Shown piece by piece: positions 1 to 5,607 of a stretch of DNA of 9,013 bases. A program made the translations under genes and the position numbers. Positions within the stretch are counted from its first letter, which is position 1. Each line of letters begins with the position of its first letter. This stretch comes from Ruminococcaceae bacterium UBA1213 (GTDB lineage Bacteria > Bacillota > Clostridia > Oscillospirales > Acutalibacteraceae). The stretch spans positions 859 to 9,871 of the forward strand of contig DBXL01000133.1 of NCBI GenBank assembly GCA_002309275.1. Reading direction: 5' to 3'. The notes under the pieces were generated by a model. That model saw only the letters and a list, made by a program, of their open reading frames with translations. It made no database searches and was not told the DNA's origin.

Positions 1-317
1 CAATAGTTCCTTGAAAAAAATCAAAGAAACTGCACGAAATTTGTAAAAAATACAAAAAATGCAATTATTTTATTACAATTTTTATATATAATTTAAGAAT
101 TGTATTACTGTCTTTTATAGATTTTCTCTTTTGTTTATGCAGTTTAACCAAGGCAAACAAATCCAGGTATTCCTAACAATAAATCAAAAATTAGTTGCGT
201 TTTTTTTAAAAAAAGCGATATAATTAATATATATTTTTTATGCTCTAAAGGTAGTTGTAATAGACTGCAAAAACCTTTTAAAATAATAACAGTACACAAT
301 GAAAGGATATTGCACTT
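1..317. other. AT-rich intergenic leader, no gene seen
   Basis: No convincing coding region was seen on either strand. The stretch is very AT-rich with many A and T runs. It contains an inverted repeat, TACAATT at 74-80 and AATTGTA at 98-104 with a 17-nt spacer, which brackets a TATAAT hexamer at 87-92. A better placed promoter candidate for the downstream regulator lies at 195-224. A long antisense frame crosses the region but reads through the regulator gene and looks non-coding. The leader probably holds only control sites for the XRE gene, and possibly the downstream flank of a gene outside the window. Confidence 0.5.
195..224 (+). promoter_or_regulatory. Candidate sigma-A promoter for the XRE regulator
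   Basis: A perfect TATAAT lies at 219-224. TTGCGT at 195-200 is a poor -35 match (three of six) at 18-nt spacing, and the spacer is a T-run followed by an A-run that may bend the DNA. Transcription would begin near 231, leaving an AT-rich 5' leader of almost 90 nt before the ATG at 318. A second TATAAT at 87-92 lacks a good -35. The call rests on hexamers alone. Confidence 0.35.
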
Positions 318-587
318 ATGGACATCAGACGTGAAGATATTTCCAAGCTTATCGGAAAAAGAATACAGCGTTTCAGAATACAAAGAAATATGAGTCAGGA
401 AACTCTTGCCCTTGCCGCTGAAATACACCCCGCCTATTTTGGCAGAGTAGAACGAGGTGAACGCTGTCCCACTGTTGACACTCTTTTCAAAATCTCCCAA
501 GGCTTGAAAGTGCCCTTGTCGGAATTGCTTGATATTTCCGCCGAGATAGTCGAAAAAATAATCCATCTCCGGCAACAGAAACCCTGA
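318..587 (+). CDS. Small XRE-family helix-turn-helix regulator
   Basis: This 89-residue protein is almost entirely one Cro/C1-type HTH domain (about residues 10-70). The segment SQETLALAAEIHPAYFGRVE has the helix 2-turn-helix 3 pattern of the family, followed by the usual ERG...PTVDTLFKISQGLKV stretch and a short hydrophobic C-terminal helix probably used for dimerisation. It is expected to bind DNA as a dimer in the cytoplasm. There is no effector or peptidase domain, and no toxin or restriction gene lies beside it in the window, so its target cannot be named. The ATG at 318 is preceded by GAAAGGA at 301-307, a usable but rather distant SD (10 nt). The gene stands alone, convergent with the ABC operon, and ends just before a strong hairpin. 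Autoregulation is common in this family, but no operator is proven here. Confidence 0.85.
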   Translation: MDIRREDISKLIGKRIQRFRIQRNMSQETLALAAEIHPAYFGRVERGERCPTVDTLFKISQGLKVPLSELLDISAEIVEKIIHLRQQKP

Positions 588-622
588 CTTCTTCCTCCGC
601 CGAAAATTCCTCCCAATGCAAT

Positions 623-659
623 AAAACAGCTTTGACGAAAATTTCGTCAAGGCTGTTTT
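623..659. terminator. Bidirectional intrinsic terminator between convergent genes
   Basis: AAAACAGC (623-630) pairs with GCTGTTTT (652-659), and TTGACGAAA (632-640) pairs with TTTCGTCAA (642-650). The only mismatch is T631 opposite G651, which can form a wobble pair. The fold is about 17-18 bp long with an AT-rich tip, and short T-tracts are provided by the outer stem in both directions. It lies between the XRE gene (+) and the ABC permease gene (-), so it fits as a shared terminator for both. Confidence 0.8.
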
Positions 660-711
660 GCTTGTCAGGAAAGCTGTTTTTCCGAATATTTTATCTAAGG
701 AAAATCACGGC

Positions 712-2667
712 TCAGATGTCGTCCGGATAATCCGAATCATCGTCTGTATAATCTGAATCATCTACAGAAAATGAGGGATTATCAAGTTCAGAGGCATAAC
801 CATTGTTTCTCAGGTAGTTCAGCGTATTGGTATAGGTTTCAGACACCTGTATGCGAACGGTTTCTCTGATGATGGTATTGCCTAAACTTTCACCGTATCC
901 TATACTCAAACAATAACACCTGTCGCCTGCATATACACTGTCACGCATTATTCTGCTTTTATAGTATTCCTTATCGGCAAGAATATCCTTTTTCAGAGCG
1001 TCAACAAGTCCCTTAAGGAACTTTTCATCTGTTTTGAGATTGATATTGCCTGTGGGATAATATCTTTCTGTTTTTCCGGAATAGCCTGTTATATCCATAT
1101 CGGCAACTACAGGAAATTGACTGATTCTTTCCACAAAATTCTCTTCCCAGAGTTCGGGATTGGACAGCTTTTTGTATTCATCCGAATTGTACAGCTTTCT
1201 CAAAAGTGCCTCTATCTTCTCGTAATCATATGGGGAAAGCGATAATTTACCGCAATGCAGATAATAACATCTCTCTGTCGTAAAACCAAACTTCTTGTTA
1301 TACTTGAAAGAAAAATTGGAACTGAATGACAAAGGATATTTGGATACACAATCCTCGCTTTCATAATAACTGTAGTAATCATTACGACCAATGCCCATAT
1401 AGTAAGGACGGGGCGTATTTTTCAGTGTACCCTCTGTCATAAGCTTGTGTATCTCAATAATCGTTTTGATATTTTCGGGATCCTTGTATTCCATATGGTC
1501 ATATTGGAATACAACACTGCTGATATTGCTTTCGGCAGGAATATAGGTATCAATTCCCATTCCCGTTGTCATTGCAAACAGAAGTCCGAGTGCAGCCGCT
1601 GTTGTGCCTGCATAGGCAAGCAGTGACGGAAGAAGTTTTACTTTCGTACCCCTTGAAAAAACCAGATGAAGAATAATGAAAGCCGCAAATCCTGTAATGA
1701 TATACCAGAAAGCAAATATAAATACATTCGAGAAGCTTGACTCCTGACCGCTTACAGCAGCCATTCCCGACAATCCGCCTGCAAGTACCGATATGCCCGC
1801 TTTTATAACAATCGGAAGCCACTTGATATTGAATTCATTCTGAGCGGTTTCCGCTTTTCTTGTTTTTGCGGCATAATTTCCCAGCAGAATCATTCCTGCT
1901 GTGAAAAGAATACTCCAGATAACAGTTGCCCACATTGCTGTCATCTGTCCCAGAGTGCAGTAAATGTCAAAGAAAGCACTGAATCCCGCAGGGGCAAAGA
2001 GCGTCATGAACGGAGTGTTAAAAAACTGATTGCTGCCGGCCAATCCGGGTATCATGGAATAAGCCAAAGCTATGAAAATGGCGACGACGCCCATATAAAT
2101 GCCATTTGCACCGAAGGCAATGATTACGGAATCAAGAGAAGTTCCACAGCAATAGGCGATAAGAGCTGTAAAACTATATACAGCAACTATCGTAATAATT
2201 CCCATCAGAATAAAGCCGAGTTCTATCCTAAAGCATTGTGTACTGCGGCAGGTAAGTGCCATCACGATAAATGAACCCACTGTAAAGGGAATCGTTACTG
2301 CCGTGATACCGCCCAGAAGATGCGAAAAGTAAAGTGTTGACCTTGTAGCAGGTACGGCACCGAACATATCCGTACTTCTTTTGTTGTGAAGAAAACCGAA
2401 TGTATGAATGGCGGATGCGATAGAGAAAAATACAGCACCTAACTGAGCGATAAACATTGAAACATATCCCACTGTCGCCGTGGGAGCATCATTAATTGTT
2501 TCTGTGCTTGTGCCTGAATTGGAAATGGTTATCAATGCCTGAATATCAATGACAATGCCCACCATCATCAATACGGCAAATACTATCATTAAAGCCCTGT
2601 TTCTTCCGAAAGCCCATTTATAGAGCTTTGCCAAATTTTTATTTGTCGAGGATATTGTCGATGTCAT
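712..2667 (-). CDS. ABC transporter permease with large extracellular C-terminal region (YtrA-operon type)
   Basis: This 651-residue integral membrane protein has about nine hydrophobic segments (roughly residues 28-48, 70-92, 120-143, 152-176, 184-206, 250-272, 285-306, 318-340 and 352-374). A soluble stretch of about 270 residues follows and is predicted to lie outside the cell. The cytoplasmic-loop motif FLHNKRSTDMFGAVPATRS (101-119) matches the 'LHxKR...D.....LP..R' signature I know from Firmicutes ABC-2-type permeases encoded next to YtrA-like GntR and YtrB-like ATPase genes. It should be the membrane partner of the ATPase encoded just upstream, whose 3' end it overlaps by 29 bp. The substrate is unknown. 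Related systems are linked to cell-envelope or antimicrobial stress, or export. The C-terminus is oddly acidic, with SDYTDD and SDYPDD repeats. The end of the gene faces the bidirectional terminator at 623-659. Confidence 0.85.
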   Translation of the reverse strand: MTSTISSTNKNLAKLYKWAFGRNRALMIVFAVLMMVGIVIDIQALITISNSGTSTETINDAPTATVGYVSMFIAQLGAVFFSIASAIHTFGFLHNKRSTDMFGAVPATRSTLYFSHLLGGITAVTIPFTVGSFIVMALTCRSTQCFRIELGFILMGIITIVAVYSFTALIAYCCGTSLDSVIIAFGANGIYMGVVAIFIALAYSMIPGLAGSNQFFNTPFMTLFAPAGFSAFFDIYCTLGQMTAMWATVIWSILFTAGMILLGNYAAKTRKAETAQNEFNIKWLPIVIKAGISVLAGGLSGMAAVSGQESSFSNVFIFAFWYIITGFAAFIILHLVFSRGTKVKLLPSLLAYAGTTAAALGLLFAMTTGMGIDTYIPAESNISSVVFQYDHMEYKDPENIKTIIEIHKLMTEGTLKNTPRPYYMGIGRNDYYSYYESEDCVSKYPLSFSSNFSFKYNKKFGFTTERCYYLHCGKLSLSPYDYEKIEALLRKLYNSDEYKKLSNPELWEENFVERISQFPVVADMDITGYSGKTERYYPTGNINLKTDEKFLKGLVDALKKDILADKEYYKSRIMRDSVYAGDRCYCLSIGYGESLGNTIIRETVRIQVSETYTNTLNYLRNNGYASELDNPSFSVDDSDYTDDDSDYPDDI

Positions 2668-3541
2668 AACCTACCGCCTCCATTTCACTAATAAATACTT
2701 CCTCCAAAGTCAGCGGAAGCATTTCCATATATATCGGTTTCTGAGCCTGTATCGCCTGCTCAATCGCCTGACCGTCACCCTTTATTGTAAATGTCATCAT
2801 TCTGCCCTGCTTTTTGACGCTGACAATATCAAGGTCATTGAATACGCCTTCGCCAAGCTCATTTTCAAATACCGCCTGAACACGATGGATACCCAGCTTC
2901 GCTTCATCAAGGTCTTTTTCCATTACCACTCCGCCCTTATGTATCAGACCGATATGGTCGCATACATCTTCAAGTTCTCTGAGATTGTGCGATGCAATAA
3001 TAACAGTCGTTTTGTTATCGGAAACAAGCTCCATGATAAGCTTTTTAATAAGCTGACGTACAACCGGATCCAATCCGTCAAATATTTCATCAAGCATCAG
3101 ATACTTCGGACAAGCCGAAAGTGCTATCATCAGTGCCGCCTGACGCTGCATTCCCTTTGACATATTGACGATCCTGTCTTTTTTCTTGATAGGAAATATA
3201 CTGCAAAGTTTTTCAAACTTTGCCTCGTTCCAAGAGGGATAAAACTCCCTGTAAAACGATGCCATGCTGTCAAGTGTGGAATGATTGTAAAAATAGGGAT
3301 AATCTGAAATGAAAAAGCATTTTTCCTTTAATGCGGGATTTTCATATGTGCTTACTTCGTCTATTTCAGCACTGCCGCTGTCAGGCTTGAATACTCCTGC
3401 TATAATCCTGAGCAATGTACTTTTTCCCGAACCGTTCGAGCCTATCAGTCCGAAAACAGAACCCTCGGGAACTGTAAACGACAGATTTTCCAGTGCCGTT
3501 TTATCTCCGAATTTCTTTGTGATATTCTTAATTTCAAGCAT
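2639..3541 (-). CDS. ABC transporter ATP-binding protein (YtrB-like)
   Basis: This is a 300-residue ABC ATPase. With the start at 3541, Walker A is GSNGSGKST (34-42). The signature-loop variant NMSKGMQRQ replaces the canonical LSGGQ, and is followed by Walker B in KYLMLDE, the D-loop DGLD and the switch histidine in IIASHNL. A C-terminal region of about 90 residues follows, ending in a PLTLEEVFI-type helix common to ABC-2 exporter ATPases. It would hydrolyse ATP in the cytoplasm to drive the permease encoded next. The start MLEIKNITKKF is preferred over an upstream in-frame ATG (3577) because it begins at the family's usual N-terminus and has GGAGG 11 nt upstream. It also overlaps the end of the regulator gene by 8 bp (ATGCTTGA), a classic coupling arrangement. 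The degenerate signature motif is frequent in this subgroup and does not imply inactivity. Confidence 0.9.
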   Translation of the reverse strand: MLEIKNITKKFGDKTALENLSFTVPEGSVFGLIGSNGSGKSTLLRIIAGVFKPDSGSAEIDEVSTYENPALKEKCFFISDYPYFYNHSTLDSMASFYREFYPSWNEAKFEKLCSIFPIKKKDRIVNMSKGMQRQAALMIALSACPKYLMLDEIFDGLDPVVRQLIKKLIMELVSDNKTTVIIASHNLRELEDVCDHIGLIHKGGVVMEKDLDEAKLGIHRVQAVFENELGEGVFNDLDIVSVKKQGRMMTFTIKGDGQAIEQAIQAQKPIYMEMLPLTLEEVFISEMEAVGYDIDNILDK

Positions 3542-3923
3542 CAGAACTGCCACCTCCATTATAAACATCATCTGCAAGATCCATCACATCTTTATACGCA
3601 ACACCTAAATTACGAGCATTCGTCATATCTTTTTTCAAGTCTTTCATTGTACTTTCTTTCAGACCTGCCAGTCTGCCGGAACTGTCTGCAATAAACGAAC
3701 CCTTACCTACAACCGAATAAATATACCCGTTCTGTTCAAGCATCTGATATGCCTTTGATACCGTGTTGGGATTGATGCCAAGACTTGTTGCAAGTTCTCT
3801 CACAGTAGCTATTTTTTCCTGCGGCAGCAGAAGTCCCAGCGATATTTCCTTTATCACCTCATTATATATCTGCTGATAAATAGGCTCTCCGCTTCGGTAA
3901 TTGATATTGAATGTACTGAACAA
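3534..3923 (-). CDS. GntR-family regulator, YtrA subfamily
   Basis: This 129-residue protein has an N-terminal winged helix-turn-helix (about residues 12-80). It reads PIYQQIYNEVIKEI, then the recognition helix region VRELATSLGINPNTVSKAYQ, then the wing GYIYSVVGKGSFIA. Only about 45 helical residues follow, too few for the ligand domains of FadR or HutC types. Small size and the downstream ABC genes are typical of the YtrA subfamily, which usually represses its own ABC operon and is released by envelope-acting compounds. The inducer here is unknown. The predicted start is TTG at 3923, supported by a strong AAAGGAGG seven nt upstream. Its likely operators are the paired inverted repeats at 3952-3974 and 4053-4075. 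It is the first gene of a three-gene operon and overlaps the ATPase gene by 8 bp. Confidence 0.9.
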   Translation of the reverse strand: MFSTFNINYRSGEPIYQQIYNEVIKEISLGLLLPQEKIATVRELATSLGINPNTVSKAYQMLEQNGYIYSVVGKGSFIADSSGRLAGLKESTMKDLKKDMTNARNLGVAYKDVMDLADDVYNGGGSSDA

Positions 3924-3951
3924 GCTTACTCCTCCTTTCAGATAACCATAT

Positions 3952-3974
3952 TTGTACTATGTCAATCAGTACAA
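3952..3974. promoter_or_regulatory. Proximal operator-like inverted repeat (GntR site 1)
   Basis: TTGTACT (3952-3958) and AGTACAA (3968-3974) form a perfect 7-bp inverted repeat separated by 9 nt. It matches the distal site at 20 of 24 positions, including the central TCAAT. It lies about 30 bp upstream of the GntR start codon in the transcribed leader, where a bound repressor could block elongation. Read on the - strand it also includes TTGACA, but no good -10 follows at the right distance. Confidence 0.65.
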
Positions 3975-3989
3975 TCGAGCTTTAACAAA

Positions 3990-4011
3990 ACGCCGTTTTA
4001 TCCCACGGCGT
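3990..4011 (-). promoter_or_regulatory. Leader hairpin, possible attenuator
   Basis: ACGCCGT (3990-3996) and ACGGCGT (4005-4011) form a perfect 7-bp GC-rich stem with an 8-nt loop. In the operon's transcript the hairpin would be preceded by seven U residues and followed by UUUGUU, giving a short, weak terminator-like structure. It sits between the two operator-like repeats and ahead of the GntR start, so it could attenuate or stabilise the leader RNA. No antiterminator pairing was identified. Confidence 0.4.
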
Positions 4012-4051
4012 AAAAAAACATTGATAGCAAAATCTTACCGGACACTGTATA

Positions 4052-4081
4052 ATTGTATTACATCAATTAGTACAATGTAAA
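4052..4081 (-). promoter_or_regulatory. Promoter of the GntR-ABC operon with embedded operator
   Basis: On the - strand, TTTACA (4081-4076) and TACAAT (4057-4052) match the -35 and -10 consensus at five of six positions each, with 18-nt spacing. The inverted repeat TTGTATT (4053-4059)/AGTACAA (4069-4075) fills the spacer and overlaps the -10. Binding of a repressor there would block RNA polymerase. The repeat is nearly identical to the one at 3952-3974, making it the likely main operator of the GntR protein. Transcription would start near 4045, leaving a leader of about 120 nt. Confidence 0.6.
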
Positions 4082-4186
4082 TATAGCATATCGTTTTCCG
4101 ATTGTCAATAGGTAAATTAAAAAAATAAGCAGAAAATTTCCCTGTATTTTTCTTCATCTCCTTAAATAATACAAATTCGGCAGGTT

Positions 4187-4300
4187 GTGACATACTCCCC
4201 CGCCTACGCTACGCTTAGAGGCGGGGGCTTCTCGCTCAAGTATGGTAGCCCATACAGTATCAACGAGCTATCCCCGTGTGTCCCACGGTTCTTATTTTTG
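4187..4300 (-). ncRNA. Probable omega RNA (reRNA) scaffold at the IS right end
   Basis: Downstream of tnpB on the same strand is a dense set of nested stems. CCGTG (4274-4278) pairs with CACGG (4284-4288). GTATGG (4240-4245) pairs with CCATAC (4250-4255). CTCG (4231-4234) pairs with CGAG (4264-4267) around that hairpin. CCCCCGCCT (4197-4205) pairs with AGGCGGGGG (4219-4227). In known IS605-family elements this region is transcribed as the guide scaffold for TnpB, and the bases just past the right end act as guide. Here the guide would be the complement of about 4167-4186. The 5' end is unknown and may extend into tnpB. Confidence 0.6.
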
Positions 4301-4302
4301 TT

Positions 4303-5409
4303 TTATGCTAATGCTATTCTCATACCTTCATTTCGTATGTTTACAGCAGCGTTTATATCTCTGTTATGATGTGTTTGACAACAAGGACAAATCCATTCCC
4401 GAACAGACAAATCTTTTGTTTCGCTATTTTTGTATCCACAAGCACTGCAAATTTGTGAACTTGCAAAGAATTTATCAATTTGTATAAGTCTTTTCCCAAG
4501 TTCCTCTAACTTGTATTTCAAAAATACTGTGAACATTCCCCAGCCGTTATCCGAAACGGATTTGCCGAAATTCAGCGACTGTGACATTGCCTGCATATTC
4601 AGATTTTCAATGCACACACAATCATAAGCATTGGCTATCTGCCTTGATTGCTTATGCAGAAAATCCTTTCTTTGATTGGCAACTTTTTCATGCAGTTTGG
4701 AAACTTTGATACGCTGTTTTTCTCTATTTTTGGAGTTTTTCACCATTTTGGACAGCTTTCTTTGTTCTTTTTTGAGTTTCTTTTCGGAAAGTCTGTAATA
4801 TCTCGGAAATTCGGGACAATTTCCGTTGCTGTCAACATATAATTCGTGCATGGAAAAATCCAAGCCCAAAAAATTCTGCATTTCTGTTTGAGGTACTTGG
4901 TTCTCGTACTCAAACAAAATACTTGCATAGTATTTTCCGCTTGGTGTCTGACTTACAGTAACAGACTTCAAAATATAATCAGAAGGAACATTCCGATGTT
5001 GTTTCACTTTGACTTTTCCGATTTTGGGCAGTGTAACCGTTCCGTTTTCAAGTTTGATATTATTATTCACGCATACCGTTGTATAACTTTTCTTATTTTT
5101 TCTTGACTTGAATTTTGGAAATCCGACTTTTTTATCTCTGAAAAAATTTTGAAAAGCCATATCAAGATGTCTTAATGCCTGCTGTAATGATATGCTGTCT
5201 ACATCCCGCAAAAATTCTTTTTCTTTTTTAAGCAGTGTCAGGTCATTGGCACATTTTGTATAGCCAAAAGTTATTTTTTCTTCTTCATAGCTTTTGATTC
5301 TTTTTTCAAGATAGTAATTGTATATCATTCGTGTACAGCCGAAAGTTTTTGAGAACATTACTTTTTGTTCCTCATTCGGATATATTCTGAACTTATATGC
5401 CTTATTCAC
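4303..5409 (-). CDS. tnpB: TnpB, RNA-guided RuvC nuclease of IS605 family
   Basis: This 368-residue protein begins with the family's YKFRIYPN motif, followed by the helical/OrfB_IS605 region. It ends with a RuvC-like nuclease and a zinc ribbon. The catalytic acidic residues appear intact: D184 in GLDFSMHEL, E268 in CVCIENLNM and D351 in HNRDINAAVN. The four zinc cysteines are C321, C324, C341 and C344. TnpB proteins are known to cut DNA next to a TAM, guided by RNA made from the element's right end, which favours retention of the element after TnpA-driven excision. The length is near that of minimal active TnpBs. The start is GTG at 5409 with only a weak SD-like GGTGAAGG ahead. The gene looks full-length with no frameshift, and it is the only protein gene of the element. 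Confidence 0.92.
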   Translation of the reverse strand: MNKAYKFRIYPNEEQKVMFSKTFGCTRMIYNYYLEKRIKSYEEEKITFGYTKCANDLTLLKKEKEFLRDVDSISLQQALRHLDMAFQNFFRDKKVGFPKFKSRKNKKSYTTVCVNNNIKLENGTVTLPKIGKVKVKQHRNVPSDYILKSVTVSQTPSGKYYASILFEYENQVPQTEMQNFLGLDFSMHELYVDSNGNCPEFPRYYRLSEKKLKKEQRKLSKMVKNSKNREKQRIKVSKLHEKVANQRKDFLHKQSRQIANAYDCVCIENLNMQAMSQSLNFGKSVSDNGWGMFTVFLKYKLEELGKRLIQIDKFFASSQICSACGYKNSETKDLSVREWICPCCQTHHNRDINAAVNIRNEGMRIALA

Positions 5410-5486
5410 TGACCTTCACCGCCTATTTTTTCAGATATTTTTTAATTACATCTTATCATCAGATTTTTGAATTGTCAAGATTTTTG

Positions 5487-5534
5487 CAGCCCTTACGGGC
5501 TGGCGGCAATTCATCCCCGACCTATAGAGGTCGG
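5487..5534 (-). repeat. IS left-end hairpins
   Basis: Two short perfect stems lie upstream of tnpB: CAGCCC (5487-5492)/GGGCTG (5497-5502) with a TTAC loop, and CCGACCT (5517-5523)/AGGTCGG (5528-5534) with an ATAG loop. Subterminal imperfect or perfect hairpins are what Y1 transposases recognise on single-stranded IS200/IS605 ends. They could also act as a weak transcription block between the tnpB promoter region and the downstream operon. Confidence 0.65.
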
Positions 5535-5607
5535 AGTCTTCTTGTCGCATTAGGATAAAAGATTTATCAGCAAGGAAACCCAGACATCTGCCAAGTATTT
5601 AAGACGC

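Larger units (their letters stand above)
4187..5554 (-). mobile_element. IS200/IS605-family element with tnpB only (IS1341-like)
   Basis: This element of about 1.37 kb carries a single transposon gene, tnpB, with hairpin-forming ends and no terminal inverted repeats, as expected for this family. The right end (low coordinates) begins with GTGACATACTCCCCCGCC and contains a 9-bp stem (CCCCCGCCT 4197-4205/AGGCGGGGG 4219-4227). The left end holds CAGCCC/GGGCTG at 5487-5502 and CCGACCT/AGGTCGG at 5517-5534. The left boundary is placed before ATAAA (5555-5559); read on the - strand this gives TTTAT, a plausible target/TAM. No tnpA (Y1 transposase) is present, so mobility would need TnpA in trans. 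Boundaries are inferred from the end motifs and may be off by a few bases. Confidence 0.8.

Noticed and set aside
144..650. Long - strand open frame antisense to the XRE gene
   Set aside because: It covers the well-supported XRE gene on the opposite strand, runs through AT-rich non-coding DNA and the terminator, and shows no domain or SD.
3542..3577. Upstream extension of the ABC ATPase to an ATG at 3577
   Set aside because: The extra 12 residues lie inside the GntR gene. The start at 3541 has a good GGAGG and matches the family's N-terminus.
3960..3965. Consensus TTGACA -35 on the - strand inside the proximal operator
   Set aside because: No acceptable -10 hexamer was found 16-18 nt downstream, so the promoter at 4052-4081 is preferred.
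4102..4130. Possible + strand promoter (TTGTCA) left of the IS for the redox operon
   Set aside because: The -10 match at 17-18 nt spacing is poor (at best three of six), and no start codon or SD follows before the IS.
4187..4487. Small + strand frames over the IS right end
   Set aside because: They cover the structured right end and the 3' part of tnpB on the opposite strand and show no protein-like features.
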